64,000 bases of DNA from Pseudomonas baetica (GTDB lineage Bacteria > Pseudomonadota > Gammaproteobacteria > Pseudomonadales > Pseudomonadaceae). The stretch's first letter is position 1. The number at the start of each line of letters is the position of its first letter. The stretch lies in the NCBI RefSeq assembly GCF_019733355.1, contig NZ_JAIHLQ010000002.1, forward strand, positions 186,001-250,000, in the 5' to 3' direction. Made by a program: the position numbers and the translations under genes. Positions 23,457 through 32,343 of the stretch are shown here, piece after piece. The notes under the pieces were generated by a model, which saw only the letters and a program-made list of their open reading frames with translations, was not told the DNA's origin and searched no databases.

Positions 23457-23960
23457 ATGACTCTCATCATCGAGGACGGTACCGGAAAGCCTGACGCCGA
23501 AAGCTACGCATCCGCCGAAGACCTGGCCATGTACGCGGTGAAGTTCGGCGTGACCATCCCGGCGGAAGTGCCAGCACAGGAAGCCCTGTTGCGCCGGGCC
23601 GCGCTGGCAATGGATGGCATGACGTGGAAAGGGCGGAAGTCCAACAGCGAGCAAGCCTTGTCCTGGCCGCGCCGTGCCGTCGAACTGGATTACGAAATCA
23701 AGCCCGACAACTATCTGCCGGCGCGGATCCAGTACGGCCAGATGGCTTTGGCCGCCGAGATCCACACTGACGACGTCGACCCGATCGAGAAGCGCAAAGG
23801 CGCGGTAACGCTTGAGCGAGTCGAGGGCGCTGTAACTCGCGAATACGCGACTATCCCGAACACCAGTGGCCGACTATTGCCTGCGGCGCCAGACCGGCCG
23901 AGTGCAACCCAGTTTGCTGACTACCTACAGAAGCGCGGGCTGTTCGCAGTGCGCGCATAG
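23457..23960 (+). CDS. Head-tail connector (DnaT-like fold family)
   Basis: 167 residues, MTLIIEDGTGKPDAESYASA. The pattern AYASAEDLAMYAVKFGVTI-like start, WKGRKSNSEQALSWPRRAVE and YLPARIQYGQMALAAEIHTD fits the phage connector family often labelled DnaT-like. Such proteins bind the portal and complete the head-tail interface. It begins the connector-to-tail block of five genes. Confidence 0.8.
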   Translation: MTLIIEDGTGKPDAESYASAEDLAMYAVKFGVTIPAEVPAQEALLRRAALAMDGMTWKGRKSNSEQALSWPRRAVELDYEIKPDNYLPARIQYGQMALAAEIHTDDVDPIEKRKGAVTLERVEGAVTREYATIPNTSGRLLPAAPDRPSATQFADYLQKRGLFAVRA

Positions 23961-23976
23961 CTGAAACGGAGCCACC

Positions 23977-24345
23977 ATGGCCTTCTACGACGAAATGGCC
24001 GTGATGGCTCTGGAGATGATCACAGAGTTCGGCCAGCCCGTGATCATCCGGGCAACCACCGTCGGCGAGTACGATCCGGATGCCGGCACCGCACCGCCCG
24101 ACACCACGAAAGAGCAAACCGCCCAAGGCATCCTGCTCGACTTCACCGGCCAAGAATTCCAGAACAACAGCCTCATCAAGCAGGGCGACAAGAAGCTGAA
24201 GATCGCCGCGCAGGGGCTGGAGTGGGTGCCTGAGTTGCTGAACAAGGTCATCGTCCAAGGCCGCACCTGGTCAATTGTCCCGCCTCTGAAAGAGATCAAC
24301 CCGGCCGGCACACCAATCCTCTACGAATTGCAGGTGCGGTCGTGA
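23977..24345 (+). CDS. Head-closure / head-tail joining protein
   Basis: 122 residues, MAFYDEMAVMALEMITEFGQ, beta-rich (PVIIRATTVGEYDPDAGTAP, LKIAAQGLEWVPELLNKVIV). Its length, fold pattern and position between the connector and the HK97-gp10-like gene match phage head-closure (stopper) proteins. The stop overlaps the next start as GTGA. Confidence 0.75.
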   Translation: MAFYDEMAVMALEMITEFGQPVIIRATTVGEYDPDAGTAPPDTTKEQTAQGILLDFTGQEFQNNSLIKQGDKKLKIAAQGLEWVPELLNKVIVQGRTWSIVPPLKEINPAGTPILYELQVRS

Positions 24346-24938
24346 GCCGCGCGGGCGCCGGCCAGTCCGGCAGTTTCGCTTTGAGTCTCGCCGAGTTCGC
24401 GGCGCAGGCCAAGGAGGCCATCGACGCCAGCCTTCGCGAGATCATCATCGAGGTTGGCAACAGCCTCATTCGCATGTCACCGGTAGGAAACCCCGAGATC
24501 TGGGCGCAGAACGCCGTCGCGAGTCAGTACAACAAGGCTGTCGAGGATCACAACAGCGGACTGCGGAATGATCCGGCCAATTTGACGAAGGCCGGCCGGC
24601 TCAAGCCCGGGCGAAAGCTTCACGACGGCATGGATATCAGCGCGCCGAGTGGCTACGTCGGCGGTCGGTTCCGGGGCAACTGGATGTTCAACATTGGTTC
24701 GCCGGATAGCACCACGACCGAAGAAGTCGACCCGAACGGGGCCAAATCAACGGCGCGGATCGTTGCCGGCGCGATCGAGTTCAAGGCGGGTGACACCTGC
24801 TACATCACCAACAGCCTTGGATACGCCATCCCGCTGGAGTTTGGGCATTCGACCCAGGCACCGAGCGGGATGGTCCGCGTTACCGTGGCCCGCTTCCAGC
24901 AGATCGTGCTGGAGGCCATCAGGAACAACCAGGTATGA
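24342..24938 (+). CDS. HK97 gp10-like tail completion protein
   Basis: 198 residues from a GTG at 24342 that overlaps the preceding stop. Features: AQAKEAIDASLREIIIEVGN helix, RMSPVGNPEIW, GGRFRGNWMFNIG and SLGYAIPLEFGHSTQAPSGM near the C-terminus, the typical gp10/tail-completion pattern (PVxTGxLRxS-like region and YAxxxExGH). It likely joins tail tube to the head. Confidence 0.82.
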   Translation: MSRAGAGQSGSFALSLAEFAAQAKEAIDASLREIIIEVGNSLIRMSPVGNPEIWAQNAVASQYNKAVEDHNSGLRNDPANLTKAGRLKPGRKLHDGMDISAPSGYVGGRFRGNWMFNIGSPDSTTTEEVDPNGAKSTARIVAGAIEFKAGDTCYITNSLGYAIPLEFGHSTQAPSGMVRVTVARFQQIVLEAIRNNQV

Positions 24939-25351
24939 GCCATAACCTCATCGCTTCGATATTCGAAGCCAGGCTGATCAACTGGGCTAAAGCATTGCCG
25001 GTACCGCTGAAGGTCGTCGTGGAGAACGAGGCTTACACGCCCGTCAACGGCGTCACTTACCTGCGAGCATTCACTCTGCCAGCCGACACCGCAAGCAACA
25101 CGCTTGCCGGCGACCACAAGCTGTACACCGGCGTGTTTCAGGTCAGCATCGTCATTCCATCCGGCAAGTACCGTGGCGCGGCCGGTGCGCTGGCTGACCA
25201 GATCGCCGCCTTGTTCCCGCTGTACGAGCGGAACACAAAGGGCGCGCTGACAGTGGTGACCATGACGCCGGTCGACCCCGGCCCTGGCATTCCTGACGAC
25301 ACGACGTTCACTGTGCCCGTGTCGTTTCAGTACCGCGCCGACACCAACTAA
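24935..25351 (+). CDS. Tail terminator protein (DUF4128-like)
   Basis: 138 residues, MSHNLIASIFEARLINWAKA, overlapping the preceding gene by 4 bases. The order helix, then VVVENEAYTPVNGVTYLRAF, HKLYTGVFQVSIVIPSGKYR and TVPVSFQYRADTN corresponds to tail terminator proteins that cap the tube and stop tail growth. Followed by an intrinsic terminator. Confidence 0.8.
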   Translation: MSHNLIASIFEARLINWAKALPVPLKVVVENEAYTPVNGVTYLRAFTLPADTASNTLAGDHKLYTGVFQVSIVIPSGKYRGAAGALADQIAALFPLYERNTKGALTVVTMTPVDPGPGIPDDTTFTVPVSFQYRADTN

Positions 25352-25373
25352 TCCGCCCATTGGGCAAACCCAG

Positions 25374-25397
25374 AACCCGCCATTGAGCGGGTTTTGT
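25374..25397 (+). terminator. Intrinsic terminator before major tail gene
   Basis: AACCCGC (25374-25380) pairs with GCGGGTT (25387-25393), loop CATTGA, followed by TTTTGT. The core CCCGCCATTGAGCGGG is repeated at 41289-41306. Confidence 0.75.
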
Positions 25398-25421
25398 CAT
25401 TTCTGAGAAGAGGAAACACCA

Positions 25422-26078
25422 ATGGCTGGCATTCAAATGCCCAACGGCGCAACTTTCGAAATTGCTTCCGCCTACGGCACTGCAATCCCGTTCACCACAC
25501 TTAGCAACGCAAACCCGGCAGTGGCCGAAGCTTTGGCGCACGGCCTGGCCGAAGGCGACATCATCGCAGTCAACTCCGGATGGACGCGCCTCGACGGCCG
25601 AGCCGTTCGGGTTGCGGACATCGCAAGCGGCACCTTCGCACTGGGCGGCGTGAACACCACCAACGTGCAGCAATACCCAGCAGGTTCAGGCGTCGGCTCT
25701 GCGCGCGAAGTGACCTCGTTCACCGAGATCTCGCAGATCACCGAACTGAACTCCACCGGTGGCGATCAGCAGTTCCTGACTTACGGCTTCCTGGCTGACG
25801 ATGATGATCGGCAGATGCCGACCACCAAGAACCCGATCACGCTTTCCATCACGGTCGCAGACGATCCTTCCAAGCCCTATGTCGATGTCTGCGAAGCTGC
25901 TGACGATGATAAGCAGCCGCGTGTTCTACGCCTGAACCTGCCGGGCGGCAGCAGCATCGTTTACAACGGCTACGTGTCGATCACGTCGACTCCGACCATG
26001 TCGCGTAACAACCTGATGACTCGCGTTATCAGTGTCGCATTGACTGGTCGCCCGGCTCGTTACGCGGCGGCGGTATAG
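25422..26078 (+). CDS. Major tail tube protein
   Basis: 218 residues, MAGIQMPNGATFEIASAYGT. The first half has IASGTFALGGVNTTNVQQYP, and SFTEISQITELNSTGGDQQF, KNPITLSITVADDPSKPYVD and PGGSSIVYNGYVSITSTPTM match tail tube proteins of lambda-like siphophages. It stacks as hexameric rings around the tape measure. Confidence 0.9.
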   Translation: MAGIQMPNGATFEIASAYGTAIPFTTLSNANPAVAEALAHGLAEGDIIAVNSGWTRLDGRAVRVADIASGTFALGGVNTTNVQQYPAGSGVGSAREVTSFTEISQITELNSTGGDQQFLTYGFLADDDDRQMPTTKNPITLSITVADDPSKPYVDVCEAADDDKQPRVLRLNLPGGSSIVYNGYVSITSTPTMSRNNLMTRVISVALTGRPARYAAAV

Positions 26079-26081
26079 CCC

Positions 26082-26471
26082 ATGGCCAAGTTTAAGATTG
26101 CCCAAAATCCTACCTTCAAAGCCGACGTCGATATTCCTCGCGTCGGTGGCACCACGATCAAAGTGCCGTTTGAGTTCAAGTATCGCGATCGCAAGGAGCT
26201 CGCAAAGCTCTTCGCTGGCTGGCAGGAAAGCGCGAAGGAAGATCAGGAGCGTTTCAAGGCCAAGGGTGACGACCTCACTCTGATCGAGATCACCGACTCT
26301 CACGTCGAACGGCAGATTGAGCAGGTGACCCAACTGGTCACGGGCTGGGGCTTTGAAGACAAGCTGAGCGCCGACTCGATCCGCGCGCTTGTTGAAACCT
26401 CGGCCGGTGCCGGTGACGCGATTGTTGACGCTTACCAAAAAGCGTTCTCAGCAGTTCGATTGGGAAACTGA
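26082..26471 (+). CDS. Tail assembly chaperone G
   Basis: 129 residues, MAKFKIAQNPTFKADVDIPR. It contains KVPFEFKYRDRKELAKLFAG and VTGWGFEDKLSADSIRALVE, typical of gpG-type chaperones that coat the tape measure before tube assembly. The last sense codons are TTG GGA AAC, forming a G-GGA-AAC slippery heptamer immediately before the TGA, so a fraction of ribosomes should shift -1 and make the G-T fusion. Confidence 0.88.
   Translation: MAKFKIAQNPTFKADVDIPRVGGTTIKVPFEFKYRDRKELAKLFAGWQESAKEDQERFKAKGDDLTLIEITDSHVERQIEQVTQLVTGWGFEDKLSADSIRALVETSAGAGDAIVDAYQKAFSAVRLGN
26462..26468 (+). promoter_or_regulatory. Programmed -1 frameshift slippery site GGGAAAC
   Basis: GGGAAAC sits in frame as G GGA AAC directly before the stop of the G chaperone. 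A -1 shift continues as CTG ACG AAG GTC GCC into the 26489 frame without a stop. Lambda uses GGGAAAG at the same place. Confidence 0.85.
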
Positions 26472-26782
26472 CGAAGGTCGCCCGCCTGATGTACCAGCCG
26501 AGTCCATCTGAAGCGGACTTGGCGGCGTTCGGGTTGTCGCTCTCTGACATCCCTGAAGAAGAGTGCGAAGTGCTGGCTGAAAACTGGCCGGCCTTCGTGC
26601 TCTTCAACGCCATGACTACTCAATGGCGCACCGGCATGGGCGGGGCTACCGGCCTTGATTACACAGCTCTTCGAGACGTCTCCGACTTCGTCGGCACATC
26701 CAGAAAACAACTCAGAGAGATTTTCCCAGACCTTCAGGCAATGGAGGTCGAGGCCCTGCTCGTCATGAGCGAATCGAAGTAA
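26468..26782 (+). CDS. Tail chaperone T part, expressed as G-T by -1 frameshift
   Basis: An open frame with DUF1799-like content: MYQPSPSEADLAAFGLSLSD (ATG 26489), VLAENWPAFVLFNAMTTQWR, YTALRDVSDFVGTSRKQLRE. It joins the preceding G gene by -1 frameshifting at 26462-26468, giving a fusion of about 233 residues. A weak independent start at 26489 is possible. In lambda the G-T fusion recruits tail tube protein to the tape measure. It lies directly before the tape measure gene, as expected. Confidence 0.85.
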   Translation: MTKVARLMYQPSPSEADLAAFGLSLSDIPEEECEVLAENWPAFVLFNAMTTQWRTGMGGATGLDYTALRDVSDFVGTSRKQLREIFPDLQAMEVEALLVMSESK

Positions 26783-26792
26783 TGGAGCACTC

Positions 26793-29700
26793 ATGTCGGG
26801 CACAATTGCGCAATTAGGCCTTGCCGTAGATTCAGGTGAGGCCGTCCAGGCGGCTACTGATCTGGAGCGCCTGGCGCAGGCCGGCGCGAAGGCTGAGAAA
26901 GCAGCAGATGGTGTGGCGGCTGGTTTCGATAAAGCGGCTGCCGCGTCCACTGGTCTGGCCACGGCCGAAGGCAAACTGTCCGAGTCCACCGACGACGCTA
27001 TGAAGCGTCTGACGGCGATGGCCAAGGCCTCTCTGGATTCGAGCGAGTATTACCAGCGCCTTACTACCAGCGTAGGCACAAGCTCGACTGCGATGGATGC
27101 GACTGGTTCGTCGGCAGCTAGTCTTGCTGCACTCGCCCGCAGATTGAAAGCTGATTCCGACGCGTTGGTTGGGTCGACTGATAAGCAGGCGGAAGCGGCC
27201 AAGAAAGCAGCGGCTGCCACGGGAGTGCAAGCAGAAGGGCTGCAAGCGCTCCTAGGCAAAATCAATCCCGCCATCGCGGCTCTCGATAAGCTGGATCAGC
27301 AGCAGGCACAACTTCAGAAGTACAAGGCGGCCGGCCTGATCGACGCGGACACCTTTCGCGAGTATTCGACCCGCATCGATGCCTCACGGCAGAAGCTTGG
27401 TGACTTTGATGACGGCCTGAAAAAGACTGGCGTCAGTTCGAAGCAGACCGAAGCGGCTCTGCGCCAATTGCCTGCGCAATTCACGGACATTTTCACCAGC
27501 CTGGCCGGCGGGCAAAACCCTTTGTTGGTGCTCATCCAGCAAGGCGGGCAGATCAAGGATTCGTTCGGTGGTGTAGGTGCCACTCTTGAGGCGCTGAAGG
27601 ATAAATTCCGCTCGCTTTTCACTGGCGGCGCCGGTGCTGCGGTATTGAGCGAATCGCTCGCCGATATCGCCATAAATGCGAAGGGGGTCGCCGAGAATGC
27701 GGGCGAAGCAGGGGAGAGTCTGTCCGATCTTGCTGAAAGCTCCAACACAGCGGCTGAAGCGGCTGAGAACGCGCAGCGCGCGGTAGGCGCAATCCGTCCA
27801 GCAATGAGCGGCGTAACGTTGGGAGCCGCAGGGATGGCGCTCGCGGTAGTTGCGGCAGCCGCCGCCGTCGGGTCGTTGATTTACGGATACAGCCAGGGCA
27901 GCAAAGAGGCTGACGAATACAACAAGGCTCTGATTCTTACCGGCAATGCTGCTGGAACGACTGCCGGGCAACTGGCAGATCTGGCCCAGCAGGTAAGTGC
28001 CACCAATGGCACCACTGGTGAAGCCGCTGCATCGCTCACGCTGCTAGCTTCGTCTGGCGTGATTGCCAGCGGAAGTTTCAAGGATATCGCTGATGCAGCG
28101 GCAGCCATGGAGGATGCCACCGGAACGTCGGTTGAGGCGACTATTGCCGAGTTCGTCAAAATCGCCAAAGACCCGGTCGCTGCGGCGAAAGAGCTGAACG
28201 ATCAGTATCACTTCCTGACTGCTTCCGTTTACTCGCAGATTGTCGCGTTGAAGGAGCAGGGCGACACCATCGGTGCCGCGAAGCTGCTGACCGACAGTTA
28301 CGCCGATACGGTCAAAAGTCGATCGAACGAGATCACCGAAAACCTTGGGACCATCGAAAAGGCCTGGAAGGGCATCACTGATGAAGCCAAGAAGTCGCTC
28401 GATGCGCTCAAGAACATCGGGCGTGACGAAGGGCCGGCAAAACGTATCGCCGAACTCAAGCAAAGTGTTGCTTACGCACAGAGCGCCGTGAATGCTGCGC
28501 CTTACGACACTGACGCAGCAAAGAAACTGGCGGATTCGAAACAGGAGCTTTATCAACTCCAGCTCATGGTTTACACCAGCGAGCAGCGGGTAAAGGTTCA
28601 AGAAGATGAAGTTCGAACCCAGAAAGAGGGTATCGAAGCCGAGCAGCGACTCAAGCAGATCAGCGACTCGAATCTGACCAACGCAGAGAAACGCGACAAG
28701 CTTACGAAAGCCTATTTGCGTGATGTTGAGGTGCTTAGAAAGGCCAACCCTGACGACCCCAAAGTCCAGGCCGATTTCGTCGCGAAAACGCTTCAGAATA
28801 TCAAGGACAAGAACAAGGATCAGAAGGGGCCGTCTGCCAGCGCTGTCGACCTCACCGGTTACAACGCCGCACAGAATGCCCTCAAGGAAATCCAGGCCGA
28901 ATACGCAAACACCCAGAAACAACTGGATGCCGCGCAGAAGGCCGGACTGATCTCGCAGCAGGAATATCTATTGAAGCGCGAGGCGCTGATCGGCAACGAG
29001 CGGGATGAGGTCACGTCCGCTTATGAGGCCGAGATTGCGGCGCTTGAAGCGGCGAAGGCCAAGGCCAGCACCTCCGCCGAGCAGCGCATTCAACTCGACC
29101 AGAAGATCGACGACGCGCGCACTGACATGATCAAGGCGCAGAAGGCGGCGGACAGCGAACTGGATGTGCTGGCGAAGAATGAACAAGGTCGGCTCAGGAA
29201 GCAGGAGCAGGCGGTTCAGACCTACACCAACGCATTGCAGCAGCAAGTCGAAACGTTGCGTCAGCAGGGGGAGAGAGCTGCGGCAGGGCTTGGCCAGGGT
29301 GATCGGCAGCGCGGGCTGACAGATCAGCAGAACGCCATCGACGACCGTTTCAACCAGCAGAAGCTCGATCTGGCCAACCAATATGGCGACGGCTCGCGCG
29401 GCATGAGCCTCGACGAGTACACCCGGAAGCTGGCAGCGCTTAAAACCACTCAACAGGATCTGCACGATACGGTTCAAGCCAATTACGACGAGATGACGGC
29501 AGCTCAGGGTGATTGGAGCTTAGGCGCATCGTCGGCGTGGCAAAGCTACCTGGAATCAGCGCGAGACGTCGCCGGGCACACCAAAAGCCTGTTCACCAAC
29601 GCCTTCAGCTCAATGGAAGACGCGATCGTCAACTTCGCCATGACTGGGAAGCTTTCGTTCGCCGACTTCACCAAATCGATTCTGGCGGATATGGCGCGCA

Positions 29701-30251
29701 TTGCCACTCGGCAGGCCAGTTCAGCGCTGCTGAGCAGTGTAGTGGGTGCAGCGACGAGTTATTTCACTGGTGGAAGCGGCGCTACAGGTGCTGCAACGGC
29801 TGGCGCGGCGGAGTCTGGAGCGCAGAGTTTTGGTAGTCAGTTTGATGCCAGTTCTGCATCCGTGTCTTTCGGTGGTGGTCGTGCTGTTGGTGGAGGTGTC
29901 GATCCGAACACTTTCTACGAAGTGAACGAAAAGGGGCCCGAGCTTTTCAATCAGGGCGGCAGGTCTTACCTCATGACTGGCGCGAATGGCGGCAGCGTAA
30001 CGCCACTGACTTCCGGTGGTGGGCCGGCGCTGGCCGCAATATCCGGTACCGGTGGCGGCAACACCTACAACTTCCCTGTGGCTGTCTCGGTGCAGACGTC
30101 CGGCAGCGAGGGCGGCGGGGTTTCGCAAGAGGTATCGAACCAGCTCGGTAAAGGTATCCAGCAGGCTGCAAAAACTGAAGCGGAAACCGCAATTGCCCGA
30201 GCGCTACAGCCAGGCGGTTCGATCTGGCGCCTGACAAATGGGAGGGGTTGA
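26793..30251 (+). CDS. Tape measure protein
   Basis: 1152 residues, the longest coding region of the phage apart from the tail tip. N-terminal Ala/Gly-rich helices, a lambda-type tail-length signature (QTEAALRQLPAQFTDIFTSL, then AGGQNPLLVLIQQGGQIKDS), hydrophobic segments at ~350-370 (GMALAVVAAAAAVGSLIYGY), long charged coiled coil at ~550-920, and a C-terminal segment SSMEDAIVNFAMTGKLSFAD found in lambda H-like proteins. It sets tail length and is ejected into the host envelope. At roughly 0.15 nm per residue the tail would be about 170 nm. Confidence 0.93.
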   Translation: MSGTIAQLGLAVDSGEAVQAATDLERLAQAGAKAEKAADGVAAGFDKAAAASTGLATAEGKLSESTDDAMKRLTAMAKASLDSSEYYQRLTTSVGTSSTAMDATGSSAASLAALARRLKADSDALVGSTDKQAEAAKKAAAATGVQAEGLQALLGKINPAIAALDKLDQQQAQLQKYKAAGLIDADTFREYSTRIDASRQKLGDFDDGLKKTGVSSKQTEAALRQLPAQFTDIFTSLAGGQNPLLVLIQQGGQIKDSFGGVGATLEALKDKFRSLFTGGAGAAVLSESLADIAINAKGVAENAGEAGESLSDLAESSNTAAEAAENAQRAVGAIRPAMSGVTLGAAGMALAVVAAAAAVGSLIYGYSQGSKEADEYNKALILTGNAAGTTAGQLADLAQQVSATNGTTGEAAASLTLLASSGVIASGSFKDIADAAAAMEDATGTSVEATIAEFVKIAKDPVAAAKELNDQYHFLTASVYSQIVALKEQGDTIGAAKLLTDSYADTVKSRSNEITENLGTIEKAWKGITDEAKKSLDALKNIGRDEGPAKRIAELKQSVAYAQSAVNAAPYDTDAAKKLADSKQELYQLQLMVYTSEQRVKVQEDEVRTQKEGIEAEQRLKQISDSNLTNAEKRDKLTKAYLRDVEVLRKANPDDPKVQADFVAKTLQNIKDKNKDQKGPSASAVDLTGYNAAQNALKEIQAEYANTQKQLDAAQKAGLISQQEYLLKREALIGNERDEVTSAYEAEIAALEAAKAKASTSAEQRIQLDQKIDDARTDMIKAQKAADSELDVLAKNEQGRLRKQEQAVQTYTNALQQQVETLRQQGERAAAGLGQGDRQRGLTDQQNAIDDRFNQQKLDLANQYGDGSRGMSLDEYTRKLAALKTTQQDLHDTVQANYDEMTAAQGDWSLGASSAWQSYLESARDVAGHTKSLFTNAFSSMEDAIVNFAMTGKLSFADFTKSILADMARIATRQASSALLSSVVGAATSYFTGGSGATGAATAGAAESGAQSFGSQFDASSASVSFGGGRAVGGGVDPNTFYEVNEKGPELFNQGGRSYLMTGANGGSVTPLTSGGGPALAAISGTGGGNTYNFPVAVSVQTSGSEGGGVSQEVSNQLGKGIQQAAKTEAETAIARALQPGGSIWRLTNGRG

Positions 30252-30589
30252 TGGCCATCGAGAAATTCACTTGGCCAACCGAGCGCGGAGAAACACCCGA
30301 TATCACTTATCGGGTGCGCACCTCGAAGTTCGGCAACGGCTACGCGCAGAACGTCGGCGACGGCCCGAACAACAAAGAGGACTCTTACCCAGTTACCTGC
30401 GTCGGTCAGAAGGCCAAGGTGATGCAGATCATGGCGTTTCTCGATCGGCACGCCGGGGCAAAGGCGTTCCTCTGGACAACGCCGCTCGGCGAGCTCGGGC
30501 TATTCACCTGTAAAAATCCCGCTCCCACACCAATGGGCGGCGGGGTCTTCAAGCTCACCGCCACGTTTGAGCGGGCATTCCAACCATAA
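30251..30589 (+). CDS. Minor tail protein M-like
   Basis: 112 residues from the ATG at 30251, overlapping the tape measure stop by one base. The lambda M pattern is clear: EKFTWPTERGETPDITYRVR, KFGNGYAQNVGDG, and WTTPLGELGLFTCKNPAP, ending FKLTATFERAFQP. It is part of the tail-tip initiator complex, located before L as in lambda. Confidence 0.9.
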   Translation: MAIEKFTWPTERGETPDITYRVRTSKFGNGYAQNVGDGPNNKEDSYPVTCVGQKAKVMQIMAFLDRHAGAKAFLWTTPLGELGLFTCKNPAPTPMGGGVFKLTATFERAFQP

Positions 30590-30598
30590 GGGGCAATC

Positions 30599-31348
30599 AT
30601 GCCGCTGATCAGCGACATCCAGGTGCTTGAACCTGGCAGCGAAGTGCTGCTCTTTGAATTAGACGGCACGGACTATGGCGCGGACGTTCTGCGCTTCCAC
30701 GGGCACGCGATTCCGCACACGGCGGCCGAGCTGATCGCCGCCGGCGACAATGCCGATCAATTGCCGGCGAAGGCCATCTACTGGCAGGGCAACGAGTACA
30801 GCGCCTGGCCGATGCAGATCGAAGGCATCGAGGCGAATGGAGACGGCACAGCGGTTCGGCCCACGCTGTCGGTCGGTAACGTCAACGGACGTATCACGGC
30901 GCTCTGTCTGGCTTTCGAAGACTTGCTCGAGTTCAAGTTGACGATGCGGCACACGCTGGGCACTTACCTCGATGCTGCCAACTTCCCGGCCGGCAACCCA
31001 ACGGCAGACCCAACCCAAGAGACGATTGAGGTCTGGTACATCGACCAGAAAACGAACGAGGACGGGGAAAGCGTCAGCTGGGAGCTTGCCAGCCCGGGCG
31101 ATGTCGGCAACGAGTCCATCGGTCGGCAGGCCACGACCCTCTGTCACTGGTGCCTTACCGGGGGATATCGCGGGCCGAATTGCGGTTACACCGGCGGGTA
31201 CGTCACGAAGGACGGCGTGCCCACTGACAACCCTGAACTGGACGAGTGTGACGCCACGTTGGGTAAGGGCTGCATCCCGCGCTTCGGCGAGGGTAATCCG
31301 CTGCCTTTCGGTGGCTTCCCGGCCGTTTCTCTGATCGCACGGAGCTGA
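30599..31348 (+). CDS. Minor tail protein L-like, probable Fe-S protein
   Basis: 249 residues. The first half (IQVLEPGSEVLLFELDGTDY) and the middle DLLEFKLTMRHTLGTYLDAA match lambda L. The C-terminal domain has four conserved cysteines: TTLCHWCLTGGYRGPNCGYT, then ELDECDATLGKGCIPRFG. In lambda L this domain binds a [4Fe-4S] cluster. It connects the tail tip to J. Confidence 0.9.
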   Translation: MPLISDIQVLEPGSEVLLFELDGTDYGADVLRFHGHAIPHTAAELIAAGDNADQLPAKAIYWQGNEYSAWPMQIEGIEANGDGTAVRPTLSVGNVNGRITALCLAFEDLLEFKLTMRHTLGTYLDAANFPAGNPTADPTQETIEVWYIDQKTNEDGESVSWELASPGDVGNESIGRQATTLCHWCLTGGYRGPNCGYTGGYVTKDGVPTDNPELDECDATLGKGCIPRFGEGNPLPFGGFPAVSLIARS

Positions 31349-31349
31349 T

Positions 31350-32114
31350 ATGCGCAAACACATCTTGAGCGCGATCCAGGCGCACGCGGCAGCCGATTAC
31401 CCAAAAGAGTGCTGCGGGCTGCTGCTGGCCGTGGGCCGTAAGCAGCAGTACTTCCCGTGCCGAAATATCTCCACCGAACCGAATGAAGAGTTCCGCATCG
31501 ATCCGGAGGAGTACGCGGCAGCCGAGGACATCGGCGAGGTGATCGGCGTGGTTCATTCGCATCCGGACGCAACCAGCAGGCCGTCACCGCGCGACCTCGC
31601 CATGTGCGAGGCCACCGCGTTGCCGTGGCACATCCTGAGTTGGCCCGAGGGCGATCTGCGTACCGTCATGCCGTCCGGCGACGTGCCTTTGCTCAAGCGG
31701 CCATTCGTTCACGGTGCTTGGGACTGCTGGCAGGTCTGCGCTGATTGGTACAAGCGCGAGTGGGGGCTGGAGTTCGAAGCCTTCAAGCGTGCCGATGGCT
31801 GGTGGGAAAGCAATTACAACACCAGCCTGTACGAAGCGAACTACGACGCCGCCGGTTTCTACAGGGTCGATCAGCCGCAGCGCGGTGACATGATCGTGAT
31901 GGAAGTAGGGCGCACCGTTTACCCGAACCACGCCGGAATATTTCTCGGTGCCGATCCGGCACTGCCCGGCGAGGATGCAGCGACTTTCGGGCCCGGCCCG
32001 TTCCTGCTGCACCACCTCTACGGCAGGCCGTCGGAGGTTATTGTGTTCGGAGGCCCGTGGCTTGATCGCACGCGCCTGATTCTCAGGCACAAAGACGTCC
32101 AGCCAGCCACATGA
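31350..32114 (+). CDS. Tail assembly protein K-like (JAB + NlpC/P60)
   Basis: 254 residues beginning 1 base after the L-like stop. Residues ~1-110 are a JAB/Mov34-like metalloprotease domain with the HxH-x7-S-x2-D motif (HSHPDATSRPSPRD). Residues ~120-235 are an NlpC/P60 domain with catalytic Cys in AWDCWQVCADWY and His in PNHAGIFLG. It is a tail-tip assembly or peptidoglycan-cutting protein. In lambda, I follows immediately; here ~1.9 kb of other genes intervenes. Confidence 0.92.
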   Translation: MRKHILSAIQAHAAADYPKECCGLLLAVGRKQQYFPCRNISTEPNEEFRIDPEEYAAAEDIGEVIGVVHSHPDATSRPSPRDLAMCEATALPWHILSWPEGDLRTVMPSGDVPLLKRPFVHGAWDCWQVCADWYKREWGLEFEAFKRADGWWESNYNTSLYEANYDAAGFYRVDQPQRGDMIVMEVGRTVYPNHAGIFLGADPALPGEDAATFGPGPFLLHHLYGRPSEVIVFGGPWLDRTRLILRHKDVQPAT

Positions 32115-32139
32115 TGCGGTAGGGGGATTGGGAGTTTTT

Positions 32140-32343
32140 ATGGATGTTCACTTGTTGAGCGCTGCTCAGAAAGCAATTTGCGCTGAAGACATTCCAGTCT
32201 CTAAAGCGATGGTTGAAGCAGGTCTCGCTGTTTTGGAAGAGACTGGAGAATGGCCACTATCAAGATCTACGGTCGAAAGAGCTTTTCAGGAGATGTATCT
32301 TTGCGGATTTCGAGAATCTGTTTCCGCGTCATATGACCTTTGA
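32140..32343 (+). CDS. Hypothetical 67-aa protein, convergent overlap
   Basis: 67 residues from the ATG at 32140 (MDVHLLSAAQKAICAEDIPV), with GGGAG about 6 bases upstream. Helical, with EETGEWPLSRSTVERAFQEM. The 3' end overlaps the end of the minus-strand gene 32267-32851 by 77 bases, an unusual convergent overlap. No known domain. Either gene could be expressed in different phases. Function unknown. Confidence 0.45.
   Translation: MDVHLLSAAQKAICAEDIPVSKAMVEAGLAVLEETGEWPLSRSTVERAFQEMYLCGFRESVSASYDL

Noticed and set aside
26832..28922. Several antisense frames over the tape measure gene
   Set aside because: Composition shadows of a long Ala/Gln-rich gene; none has an initiation site.
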